Source of the DNA: Spirosoma linguale DSM 74
Lineage (GTDB): Bacteria > Bacteroidota > Bacteroidia > Cytophagales > Spirosomataceae
NCBI GenBank assembly: GCA_000024525.1
Contig: CP001769.1
Span: forward strand, 5,861,001 to 5,925,000
DNA length: 64,000 nucleotides
Reading direction: 5' to 3'
Below, piece by piece: positions 9,528-16,878 of the stretch. The notes under the pieces are model-generated. The model saw only the letters and a list, made by a program, of their open reading frames with translations, had not been told where the DNA came from and ran no database searches. Numbering within the stretch: the first letter of the stretch is position 1; every line of letters starts with the position of its first letter. Made by a program: the position numbers and the translations under genes.

Positions 9528-10049
9528 TTATAGTGTGTATGGAATAGCCGGACTATCTGCCGGTACACGCCAATGGTCCGGGTCGTCGTATTGATAGGCT
9601 TTATCCACCAGATTTAGCATAAGAGCGGCATTGGCGCTTATGTTTTTTACCCCATGCCAGACCTGAGGAGGAACGGATATCAACTGCGGGCGCAAATCAC
9701 TGACGAGAAACTCATTTATCTGCCCGAACGTGGGAGAAAGTTGACGAGAGTCGTACAAAACGATTTTCATCGTGCCTAACGTCACAAATAACCGATCTGT
9801 TGTCGACTCATGCGCGTGCCAGGCGGAGATTCCTCCCGGCTGCATCATGATCTGAAACACCTGATCGACCGGCGAATCATCCAGTTGCCAGTCTTTACGA
9901 TAAATCTCGGTTAAATGACCGTTACTCTTAATGACGTTTTTCACCTCCCGCACCTCAACGCCCGCAATCAGGGACTGCTTATGCCTGTTCCAGTCGGCGG
10001 TTATACTCTGTTTATCTTTTTGTAATCCATCGATATACCAATTATTCAT
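9528..10049 (-). CDS. RmlC-like cupin, dTDP-4-dehydrorhamnose 3,5-epimerase related
   Basis: This 173-residue protein is related to dTDP-4-dehydrorhamnose 3,5-epimerases. Segments such as LTEIYRKDW, a cupin strand with WHAHESTTDRLFVTLG, LYDSR and a second cupin motif SVPPQVWHGVKNIS support a double-stranded beta-helix fold of the RmlC type. The HAHE spacing differs from the usual catalytic His-Lys arrangement of true RmlC, so it may be a non-canonical epimerase or only a sugar-nucleotide-binding relative. It overlaps the upstream glycosyltransferase by one base, so the two are translationally coupled, which points to surface polysaccharide synthesis. Confidence 0.75.
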   Translation of the reverse strand: MNNWYIDGLQKDKQSITADWNRHKQSLIAGVEVREVKNVIKSNGHLTEIYRKDWQLDDSPVDQVFQIMMQPGGISAWHAHESTTDRLFVTLGTMKIVLYDSRQLSPTFGQINEFLVSDLRPQLISVPPQVWHGVKNISANAALMLNLVDKAYQYDDPDHWRVPADSPAIPYTL

Positions 10050-10975
10050 TATTGATTAAGGTTAGGAAGTCCACGCATTCTGCGTAAATAATTAAGCCCC
10101 TCTCCTTTACGCCGGTATTGCCACATCAATCGCAATTCAAGGGGAACAAATCCAGTCGCAATTACCTGTTTTTTAAGTATATTTTTTACCCCCTGCCAAA
10201 TCATTCCTACTCCCTCATAGCGGTTCTCTTTTTCAGAAAAGGCCAGGGCTACCCGAGTCATCAGGTCTTCTTTAAAAGCAGGATTGGTACTCAGTTCAGT
10301 AAAGTAATAGTCATGCTCCCGCGACTGTCGTTCGCGATAGGAGTTTTTACGGGCTCCTGAAGGAATAGCGAGCCATGTTAATTGCCGAATTATTGAAATC
10401 GTTTTCCCATGTCGGTCTACCCGCCGAAGCCAGTCGTGCGAGGGTACCAGCCATAACTTTTTGTAGGAATACCACTCGCCCACATCATCCACGACCGAGC
10501 GATGAAAAACCCAACTGGATGCGGGCACAAAATACACGGGATTATATCGGTTAGCGGGCAAAATACCCGACAGAACGATTTGCTCGTCCGGCATCATAAC
10601 GGCTCCCAGGGTAAATACAAGATCCGCCTGTTGCGTGCGAAGGGCGGCCAGACACACCGCAAGATGTTCCGGAAACCACATGTCGTCATGGTTCAGGAAG
10701 GCAATATAGGTTCCTCTGGCCTGCCGCAAGCCTGTATTATTCGGCCCGGATTGCTCCCCAACGTTAGTTTCCAGATTAATAAACCGAATGCGGGGATCAG
10801 TAAATGAAGCCATTACAGCCTCCGTATCGTCAGTGCAGTGATCGCCAATAACCAGTAACTCCCAGTTGGTCTCCGTTTGCCGCAGGACACTTTGCACCGC
10901 ATAGTGCAGTATATTACTTCGGTTGTAAGTCGCCATAATAACGGTTACAACCGGCGTATGGCCGAAATCACTCAT
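10049..10975 (-). CDS. Family 2 glycosyltransferase
   Basis: This 308-residue protein has a GT-A fold. VTVIMATYNRSNILHYAVQS forms the N-terminal nucleotide-binding strand and helix, LLVIGDHCTDDTEA the second, and FLNHDDMWFP holds the DXD-type metal/nucleotide site. No transmembrane segment is obvious, so it is probably cytoplasmic or peripheral. Together with the RmlC-like gene downstream and the RmlD-like gene upstream it suggests assembly of a glycan containing a deoxysugar. Acceptor and donor are unknown. Confidence 0.9.
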   Translation of the reverse strand: MSDFGHTPVVTVIMATYNRSNILHYAVQSVLRQTETNWELLVIGDHCTDDTEAVMASFTDPRIRFINLETNVGEQSGPNNTGLRQARGTYIAFLNHDDMWFPEHLAVCLAALRTQQADLVFTLGAVMMPDEQIVLSGILPANRYNPVYFVPASSWVFHRSVVDDVGEWYSYKKLWLVPSHDWLRRVDRHGKTISIIRQLTWLAIPSGARKNSYRERQSREHDYYFTELSTNPAFKEDLMTRVALAFSEKENRYEGVGMIWQGVKNILKKQVIATGFVPLELRLMWQYRRKGEGLNYLRRMRGLPNLNQ

Positions 10976-11077
10976 GGTACAGCTTTTGGTAAGCAGTTAT
11001 TTGTTACTGGTTGATTCGTTAGTAATACTCCCTCCTGATCGCTCATAACTTAATAACCAGTAACAAATAACCAACAA

Positions 11078-11977
11078 CTACTTGAGCTGCTCAGCCAAAA
11101 CAGCGATACCTTCGGCAAAGCTGTGCGGTTCGTAACCCAGTACCGTACGCGCTTTGTCCAGAATGAAGCCGGTGCGGGGCGGACGTCGGGCCACCTGCGT
11201 AAAGGTCGACGCATCGGCCTGGGCGATCAGCGATTTGTCGAGACCAAAATAATCGGCAGTCTGAATGGCCATTTCATAGGGCGTCAGTACCTCTTTGCCC
11301 GATATATTGAAAATACCTTCCGCTTCCTGGTCGGCAATGAGGAAGCATCCCATCGCCAGGTCTTCGGCCAGCGTTGGGCTGCGCCATTGGTCGGTCACAA
11401 CCTTTATATTTTTCCCGTCTTCCAGCGATTTTTTAACCCAAAGGATGATGTTGCTGCGGCTCATGTCGTGAGCAATACCGTATACCAGCACCGTTCGGGC
11501 GATGGCCCAGCGAATATCCGAATGCCGCACCGCCGATTCGCCCGCCTGCTTGCTCCACCCGTAAAAACTAATGGGGTTTGCTTCGGCATCTTCGTCATAC
11601 GGACCAGCGGCCCCATCAAAAATAAAGTCGGTCGACACATGAACCAGAAAGGCATTTGCAGCGCGGCACGCTTCGATGATGTATTCGACAGCGTGTACAT
11701 TCTGCGCCCAGCAGGCATCTTTCTGTACTTCGCACTTATCCACATCGGTCATGGCGGCACCGTGGATAACTACGTCCGGACGCACATCACCAATCACATC
11801 CAGCACCTGTTGCCGGTCGGTAATGTCCATTGCCCGATACGTATACCCATCCGAAAACGGGAGTCGATTCTCACCCCGTGCGGTGGCAATCAGTTCAACA
11901 TTCGGCTGCTTTGTAAGCAGACCAACCAGTTTTTGGCCCAGTAACCCATTGGCACCGGTGAGGAGGATTTTTTTCAT
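11078..11977 (-). CDS. dTDP-4-dehydrorhamnose reductase-like (RmlD/SDR) protein
   Basis: This 299-residue extended short-chain dehydrogenase starts with the Rossmann glycine motif ILLTGANGLLGQKL. It continues with VVIHGAAMTDVDKCE, the conserved HVSTDFIFDG and the catalytic YGWSKQAGE (Tyr-x3-Lys), which together define the RmlD substrate-binding family. It reduces a 4-keto sugar nucleotide, or a related substrate, with NAD(P)H. About 100 bp separate it from the glycosyltransferase downstream on the same strand. The start is the ATG of MKKILLTG, next to a low-complexity inverted repeat that begins just outside the gene. Confidence 0.88.
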   Translation of the reverse strand: MKKILLTGANGLLGQKLVGLLTKQPNVELIATARGENRLPFSDGYTYRAMDITDRQQVLDVIGDVRPDVVIHGAAMTDVDKCEVQKDACWAQNVHAVEYIIEACRAANAFLVHVSTDFIFDGAAGPYDEDAEANPISFYGWSKQAGESAVRHSDIRWAIARTVLVYGIAHDMSRSNIILWVKKSLEDGKNIKVVTDQWRSPTLAEDLAMGCFLIADQEAEGIFNISGKEVLTPYEMAIQTADYFGLDKSLIAQADASTFTQVARRPPRTGFILDKARTVLGYEPHSFAEGIAVLAEQLK

Positions 11978-11979
11978 AA

Positions 11980-12112
11980 AAGGAGCGAGGAGTGAGGAGC
12001 AAGGAGCGAGGAGCGAGGAGTGTACCTACAGGCTTCGGCCCGTAAATGGCAATAGCATGATTTACGGGCCGAAGCCCGTAGGTACACTCCTCACTTCTCG
12101 CTCCTCACTCCT
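11980..12112. repeat. Long inverted repeat with purine-rich tandem arms
   Basis: Two arms of about 29 bp (12018-12046 and 12060-12088; core GGCTTCGGCCCGTAAAT) pair around a 13-nt loop. Both are extended outwards by degenerate tandem copies of GAGGAGCGAGGAGTGAG on the left and their complement on the right. The element lies between two minus-strand genes. The right-hand arm supplies the last codons of the cyclophilin gene, so the element has partly invaded that gene. It resembles an extragenic palindrome more than a simple terminator. Confidence 0.7.
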
Positions 12113-12813
12113 ACATACTGATAGTGATACTGCTTCGTAATTTTCTTTTTCTTCACCCATTGCCCGGTCATGGACATGCGAACATCTTTTTCGGGGCGGT
12201 CCATTTCGTTGCGCGGTTGTTTGGCTACGCTGTCGACAATGGCCAGCCCGTCGATAACCTCACCAAAAACCGTGTAATTCCCATCCAGATGAGGTGCTCC
12301 ACCGAGGGTCTTGTAAACCTGTTTCTGTTCATCGGTAGGTACATGCCCTTTCATGGCTTCAACACGCTTCAGCTGCGTCTGCAGCCCGGCATCGTCCCAA
12401 ACGCGGCCCTGCACAATGTAAAACTGGCAACCACTCGATGCTTTTTCGGGATTGCCATCGCGGGCAGCCGCCAGTGCTCCTTTTTTATGAAACAGCGTCG
12501 GCACAAATTCGGCCGGGACTTTATAGCCATTACTACCGTTTCCGAGGGGCTGATCGGCCTGGGCTTTCCGCGAGTTTGGGTCGCCCCCCTGAATCATAAA
12601 CATCGGGATGACCCGATGAAACAACAGACTATCGTAGAATTTCTGGTCGACGAGCTTAATGAAGTTTTCCTTGTGCTTTGGCGTCTGGTCGTATAGCACC
12701 AGCCGCATCGTTCCGTACTGCGTATTGAGCGACACGAGGTAATCTTTCTTCTTCCGATTTTGGCCAATCACAAGCGACGGAATCAGGAAAAGTAACAGGA
12801 GAAATTTAGGCAT
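12091..12813 (-). CDS. Peptidylprolyl isomerase, cyclophilin type, exported
   Basis: This 240-residue protein has a signal peptide (MPKFLLLLFLIPSLVIGQ) and a cyclophilin domain. Signature segments are TPKHKENFIKLV, the FHRVIPMFMIQGGDP strand containing the catalytic Arg and Gln-Gly-Gly, and a later block with HLDGNYTVFGEVIDGLAIVD. It would assist folding of periplasmic proteins by cis-trans proline isomerisation. Odd point: the last residues (YVGVRSEK) are encoded by the purine-rich arm of the inverted repeat at 11980-12112, so the natural C-terminus was probably altered when that element arrived. Confidence 0.92.
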   Translation of the reverse strand: MPKFLLLLFLIPSLVIGQNRKKKDYLVSLNTQYGTMRLVLYDQTPKHKENFIKLVDQKFYDSLLFHRVIPMFMIQGGDPNSRKAQADQPLGNGSNGYKVPAEFVPTLFHKKGALAAARDGNPEKASSGCQFYIVQGRVWDDAGLQTQLKRVEAMKGHVPTDEQKQVYKTLGGAPHLDGNYTVFGEVIDGLAIVDSVAKQPRNEMDRPEKDVRMSMTGQWVKKKKITKQYHYQYVGVRSEK

Positions 12814-12858
12814 ACAGGTAGTGAAGTCCGGCGACGGGCATCGTTAGCCGATTGAATA

Positions 12859-13485
12859 TTACAGATTTACCCGGTTCTCGAAGGCATCTTTTAACCGCTG
12901 GTCGTGCGTAACAACCAGCAAACTGGCCCCGATCTGCTCCGATTGCTGACGTAGCAGCGACACCACGCGGCTGGTGTTTTCGTCGTCGAGGCTGGAGGTT
13001 GGTTCATCGGCCAGAATGACATTGGGCTGGTTCATTACGGCGCGGGCAATGCTCACCCGCTGCTGCTCTCCCTGGCTTAGCTGGTTTGTTTTTTTCGACA
13101 GATGATCGCCGAACCCGAGTTGGGCGGCCAACTCCCGGGCGCGGGCTTTGTCCTGCGGTTTATTCGCCAGATAATTCGCCATCAGCAGGTTATCCATTAC
13201 CGACAGGGAGCTGACGAAGTGGGGTTTCTGATAGACGATGCCTAAGTTCTTGGCCCGGAATGCCGCAGTTTCGGCGGCATTCAGCTTCGTCAAATCTGTC
13301 TGATTGATCAGCACAGACCCGCTTTTAGGCGTCAACAGCAGAGCCAGCAAATGCAGAAACGTCGTTTTGCCAGTACCCGACTGCCCTAAAACCAGCAGGG
13401 CTTCACGATCGGCGCAGTGAACGTCGGGAAAGATGAACTGTTTGGTAGGGCCGTAGTCAAACCTAAGTTGATGAGTTGCCAGCAT
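12859..13485 (-). CDS. ABC transporter ATP-binding protein (LolD/FtsE-like)
   Basis: The product is 208 residues from the ATG at 13485 ([12 protein letters not shown]). The frame stays open for 33 more codons upstream, but those run through an inverted repeat and do not look like ABC sequence. Walker A is GQSGTGKTT, the signature is [14 protein letters not shown], Walker B is [12 protein letters not shown], and the switch histidine is in VVTHDQRL. The short single-domain form with a DEPTSSLD Walker B resembles LolD/MacB/FtsE-type ATPases that drive export or mechanotransmission rather than import. No permease gene lies next to it, so its membrane partner is elsewhere or absent. Confidence 0.9.
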   Translation of the reverse strand: MLATHQLRFDYGPTKQFIFPDVHCADREALLVLGQSGTGKTTFLHLLALLLTPKSGSVLINQTDLTKLNAAETAAFRAKNLGIVYQKPHFVSSLSVMDNLLMANYLANKPQDKARARELAAQLGFGDHLSKKTNQLSQGEQQRVSIARAVMNQPNVILADEPTSSLDDENTSRVVSLLRQQSEQIGASLLVVTHDQRLKDAFENRVNL

Positions 13486-13547
13486 TGGAATAGAGCGAAT
13501 ACCCACAAAAATAGGTAAAAGTTGTAATTTTGACGGTGCCTGTAGTA

Positions 13548-13603
13548 TTGGGTTCTTAAACCCGACACAATTATAAGGCAGCATGTCGGGTTTAAGAACC
13601 CAA
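13548..13603. repeat. Perfect 20-bp inverted repeat between divergent genes
   Basis: The arms at 13548-13567 and 13584-13603 are exact reverse complements (each built on GGGTTCTTAAACCCGACA) with a 16-nt spacer. GTAGT and ACTAC lie just outside and nearly extend the pairing. The site lies between the divergent ABC ATPase and purN genes, so it sits in both promoter regions and could be an operator, a cruciform or an extragenic palindrome. Confidence 0.7.
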
Positions 13604-13628
13604 CACCACTACTACTGACTTACCGACT

Positions 13629-14210
13629 TTGAAACACATCGCCCTGTTTGCTTCCGGTTCCGGCTCCAATGCCGAAAAAATTGCTGAGTATTTTGCCGAT
13701 AACGCCCAGGTAGACGTCTCGCTGGTTGTCTCGAACAACCCTAAAGCGGGGGTTATCGAACGCAGTCGGCGTTTGCATATTCCGGTAGTGCTCTTCGACC
13801 GGAAAACTTTCTACGATACCGACAAAATAACCCAGCTCCTTATCAACCAGAACATTGACCTGATCGTACTGGCTGGGTTTATGTGGCTTATGCCCGCCGG
13901 TCTGGTACGGGCCTTTCCGGATAAAATCGTTAATATTCATCCGGCATTATTGCCTAAATTTGGTGGTAAGGGTATGTATGGGCACTTCGTCCACGAGGCC
14001 GTTGCTGCCGCTGGAGAGACCGAGTCGGGCATCACAATTCACTACGTGAACGAACGTTACGACGAAGGACAGATTATTTTTCAGGCCAGTTGCCCGGTAT
14101 CGCCAACCGATACGCCGGACGATATTGCCCGGAAGGTGCAGGTGCTGGAACATACTCATTACCCAGCCGTTGTAGCCGACGTTTTGACATCAATGACCAC
14201 CCAATCATGA
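13629..14210 (+). CDS. purN: Phosphoribosylglycinamide formyltransferase
   Basis: This 193-residue enzyme of de novo purine synthesis transfers the formyl group of 10-formyl-THF to GAR. It begins with the phosphate-binding FASGSGSNAEKI. The catalytic set is visible as VNIHPALLPKFGGKGMYG (Asn-x-His) and, further on, ESGITIHYVNERYDEGQIIFQ, which holds the conserved Asp region. The start codon is TTG; no ATG lies in a suitable place. Its stop overlaps the ATG of the next gene (ATGA), so the small lipoprotein is co-translated. Confidence 0.93.
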   Translation: MKHIALFASGSGSNAEKIAEYFADNAQVDVSLVVSNNPKAGVIERSRRLHIPVVLFDRKTFYDTDKITQLLINQNIDLIVLAGFMWLMPAGLVRAFPDKIVNIHPALLPKFGGKGMYGHFVHEAVAAAGETESGITIHYVNERYDEGQIIFQASCPVSPTDTPDDIARKVQVLEHTHYPAVVADVLTSMTTQS

Positions 14211-14593
14211 AAAAGCTGGCCTTCGCCCTATGTTTACTTAGCCTAACCGGCTGTTTCAGGCCTGCGGTTTATCTGCAAAACAAGCCAAACTATCCGGTCG
14301 ATGTGTTTTATGATACGCAACGACCCGAACGACCCTTTGCGCCCTTGCAGGACCTGGAAATAAAAGGCGAAGTTCCCCTGCAATCACGGCAATCGGGAAA
14401 CAAGCGGATGCTCAGCCGGGGCAATGACATGCAGCAGAAAGAACTGATGCTGGCCCGTCTGACGCTGCAAGCCAAAAAACTCGGTGCCGATGCCCTCGTT
14501 TCGGTACGCTACACCTATTACACATCAATGACCGACAACGGCTACATGATGACGGGGCTGGCCGTTAAGTACAAACAGGAACACGAACAATAG
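14207..14593 (+). CDS. Small lipoprotein of unknown function
   Basis: The product is 128 residues starting at the ATG that overlaps the purN stop. A lipoprotein signal (MKKLAFALCLLSLTGC) puts it in the envelope. The C-terminal half (LQAKKLGADALVSVRYTYYT) resembles the strand-helix pattern of small YbjQ-like domains (AxxxGADAvvgvry), but the match is too short to name. A longer upstream frame inside purN is a shadow. The convergent neighbour is the DUF4834 gene, and a strong bidirectional hairpin separates them. Confidence 0.7.
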   Translation: MKKLAFALCLLSLTGCFRPAVYLQNKPNYPVDVFYDTQRPERPFAPLQDLEIKGEVPLQSRQSGNKRMLSRGNDMQQKELMLARLTLQAKKLGADALVSVRYTYYTSMTDNGYMMTGLAVKYKQEHEQ

Positions 14594-14595
14594 TC

Positions 14596-14656
14596 GCTAT
14601 AAAATGAGGAAGCCCGCAAACGTTGAGAACGTTTGCGGGCTTCCTCATTTTATAGC
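14596..14656. terminator. Perfect 29-bp stem-loop, bidirectional terminator
   Basis: The arms at 14596-14624 and 14628-14656 are exact reverse complements with a 3-nt loop (GAG). The inner stem is GC-rich (AGCCCGCAAACGTT). The outer part is A-rich on one side and T-rich on the other (CATTTTATAGC), so each strand ends the stem in a U-rich segment. It lies exactly between two convergent genes. Confidence 0.85.
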
Positions 14657-14660
14657 GGGT

Positions 14661-14891
14661 TTACTTTACTTCTTCATAGTCGACATATTCACCACCGGTG
14701 AAAGAGGAATCTCCCTTTTTAGGCGCTGTTTTTACCCGTACTTCACCTTCCCGGCTTCTGCCGGATGCTGACGCCTGCTGCTTTTGTTGCTTAACCAACT
14801 GTCGGCCAACGAGCAGGTAAAATACAAACCGGCGTACAGGCGGCACAAACAGAATAATGAGGGTGATGATGAACAGATATTTGAATAACAT
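14661..14891 (-). CDS. DUF4834 family small membrane protein
   Basis: This 76-residue protein has one N-terminal transmembrane helix (LFIITLIILFVPPVRRFVFYLLVG). A charged Gln/Lys/Ser-rich cytoplasmic tail follows and ends in GGEYVDYEEVK, the pattern of DUF4834, a family found in Bacteroidota. Function unknown. The gene is monocistronic here, with the strong hairpin directly after its stop. Confidence 0.8.
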   Translation of the reverse strand: MLFKYLFIITLIILFVPPVRRFVFYLLVGRQLVKQQKQQASASGRSREGEVRVKTAPKKGDSSFTGGEYVDYEEVK

Positions 14892-15180
14892 GTCTGGGTG
14901 TCTTTATCAATAAATAAACGTTGCGACGACTCGTTTAGTTTTCCGGTGTGATAGTCGGTTGTGTTGAAGGACAAACTACCCGGTAAATCATTTATATGAA
15001 AAGCTGACTTTCAAAAACTCTACTGTTGCCTGTTGTACCAACCGGGGAGGGGCTGTTCGCCGGTTGGCAGTACAGATGAATGAGGCTATTCAATGTCATC
15101 CCTTAGAACGCTGGAACTACTTTTGTTCTGGAGCGCACAAGAAACCAATAAAGCCATAATAGCCTGGCTAAAGAGGTGAG

Positions 15181-15555
15181 TTGATTTACTTGGATTTGAA
15201 TCTATTAGTAACCTGGATTCAGGAAATTGGCCAGAACCGAGGGGCAAAAAGCCGCTATTTCTGCTTTGAGAATGATGCTTCGGCTCCGCCCCCTCCGGCC
15301 AGAATCATGGCGGAGTTGGGCAATAGTTATTGCCAATTTCGCTTGTATTGTATTCGTCTATCGGATGAGATCGTCATCCTGGCCAATGGTGGACGGAAAA
15401 CGAGTCAGACAGTGCAGAATAGCCCTCAACTAATGACTCACTTTCGATTTGCCAATCGAATGGCTCAACAACTCATGGAGTTGAGCCAAACTGGCGAATT
15501 GGTGCTGGATGGGAAACAAATAGTAAATTTAGACACGATTGAACTACTCGATTAA
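15181..15555 (+). CDS. HigB/RelE-like toxin candidate
   Basis: This 124-residue protein precedes an XRE-type regulator by 14 bp. The stretch QFRLYCIRLSDEIVILANGGRKTSQTVQ, followed by a helix with FRFANRMAQQLMEL, has the order of RelE/HigB (Gp49-like) toxins: a strand with FR-Y, a strand with IVIL, G-KKTQ-like basic turn, then a helix. The proposed role is ribosome-dependent mRNA cleavage, neutralised by the downstream protein. The start is TTG with AGAGGTGAG directly upstream. An in-frame TAA at 15169 excludes a longer form. The alignment to HigB is by eye. Confidence 0.55.
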   Translation: MIYLDLNLLVTWIQEIGQNRGAKSRYFCFENDASAPPPPARIMAELGNSYCQFRLYCIRLSDEIVILANGGRKTSQTVQNSPQLMTHFRFANRMAQQLMELSQTGELVLDGKQIVNLDTIELLD

Positions 15556-15569
15556 TTAAACTTACCTCT

Positions 15570-15842
15570 ATGGACGCATTCGACCGTATTGCCGCCCGGA
15601 CGCCCGATCAGACTCGGCGTTCAGTTCGCAAGATGCTGGATGTAGCTGATCGTATTCATGCTATTCTTGAGCAAAAGGGTATGACTCAAAAGGATCTGGC
15701 TCTTGCCCTCCACAAATCAGAATCAGAAATAAGTAAGTGGGTTAGTGGCACGCATAACTTAGAGTTGAAGACGATCATTCGGATTGAAGAAGCCCTGGGT
15801 GAAGATATTTTAACGATACCAAAACCTGAAGCCATAGCTTGA
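15570..15842 (+). CDS. XRE-family antitoxin (HigA-like)
   Basis: This 90-residue protein has a helix-turn-helix domain at about 28-82: ILEQKGMTQKDLALALHKSESEISKWVSGTHNLELKTIIRIEEALG. This is the classical Cro/CI-type fold found in HigA and related antitoxins. It follows the toxin-like gene by 14 bp on the same strand, which is the usual HigBA order (toxin first). It would bind the toxin and repress the operon promoter. Confidence 0.75.
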   Translation: MDAFDRIAARTPDQTRRSVRKMLDVADRIHAILEQKGMTQKDLALALHKSESEISKWVSGTHNLELKTIIRIEEALGEDILTIPKPEAIA

Positions 15843-16217
15843 CGACCTTCAACAATCAGTAGTGTTTGTTACTACACAAAACAAGGAGGACATAGTAACT
15901 CCTAACAAGGACTAGCTATTCGCTACGGAACGGTGCGTTAGCTCTGTAATAGTTTATCGCCAGGAGAGTACCTAAAGCAAGGAGTCGTTGCGCTTTACAC
16001 GAATAGGCTAACGATCGGTTCTAGGCTATAAAATGTGATCAGTTAAAAAAGGGTTTTCATGAACGATTTTATATTTTATATTTTTGATACAAACACTTGA
16101 ATAACAATGTATTATACGTTCATTAAATAATTTTGTCAGTACTTTAAATGAACAAAAAAGACTGGGACTCGTCCGGATAAGTGTTGACCGTTGTCCGATC
16201 CTGTAAATTATACTACA
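15843..16217. other. Intergenic stretch without recognised gene
   Basis: These 375 bases between the XRE gene (plus) and the response regulator (minus, convergent) show no supported frame. The right half is AT-rich (around 16060-16140). No terminator with a T-tract, tRNA or clear repeat was seen. Confidence 0.5.
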
Positions 16218-16862
16218 CTATATCCCCTGCTCATTCGCGAAGAGAATAAGTGCCGCTACGCTGTTGATTCCTAATTTGAAATAGATATTCTTGCGATGAG
16301 TTTTAATTGTTTCTGCCGACAGAAAAAGCCGTTCAGCAATCTGGGAAGTAGACAGGCCATTGCGGATCAACCGGATTATTTCGATCTCTCGGGGGGTTAG
16401 ACTGAACTGCTTAACAAATGGGTCTGTCTCACGGGGGTCAATCGCCAATTCGTTCGGTAGCTGATCAAAAAAAGGTTTTCCACTGACAACGCTCGTCAAA
16501 CAGGTCATCAGTCGGTCAGGGGAGGCACTTTTGAGCAAGTAACCGGCAACCCCTACCGCCCGCAGTTCCTCAGTCAGCTTCTGATAACTGTACATGGTAA
16601 TGATGACAACGCCTACGTGGGGGAACTCCCGCCGGAGTTGCCGGGCAATGTCGACTCCATTGCGGTGGGGCAGGTTGATGTCTAACAGGATCAAATCCGG
16701 CTGAAGCTGATGAACAACCGGAATTACGTCACGCCCATCGTATACCTGGCCGATAACGGTAAACGGGGAGTGAGCTGTGGTTAGCAAGGTGCGCAACCCA
16801 TCGCTGAAGAGTTGATGGTCGTCAGCAATGAGAATCGTTGTTGACTTGGTGATAGGTTCCAT
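16218..16862 (-). CDS. NarL/LuxR-family response regulator
   Basis: This 214-residue protein has an N-terminal receiver domain (ILIADDHQLFSDGL acidic pocket, phosphoacceptor Asp in DLILLDINLPHRNG, Lys in YLLKSASPD). A C-terminal LuxR-type helix-turn-helix follows (LTPREIEIIRLIRNGLSTSQIAERLFLSAETIKTH). It lies 16 bp downstream of the propeller histidine kinase on the same strand, so the two form a two-component system. The candidate operator pair at 19988 and 20835 could be its target. Confidence 0.93.
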   Translation of the reverse strand: MEPITKSTTILIADDHQLFSDGLRTLLTTAHSPFTVIGQVYDGRDVIPVVHQLQPDLILLDINLPHRNGVDIARQLRREFPHVGVVIITMYSYQKLTEELRAVGVAGYLLKSASPDRLMTCLTSVVSGKPFFDQLPNELAIDPRETDPFVKQFSLTPREIEIIRLIRNGLSTSQIAERLFLSAETIKTHRKNIYFKLGINSVAALILFANEQGI

Positions 16863-16878
16863 AACTTAATGTGAAAAC

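Noticed and set aside
11123..11944. 273-codon plus-strand frame opposite the RmlD-like gene
   Set aside because: The minus-strand frame has all SDR motifs; this one has none.
12124..12696. 190-codon frame opposite the cyclophilin gene
   Set aside because: Antisense shadow of a gene with clear cyclophilin motifs.
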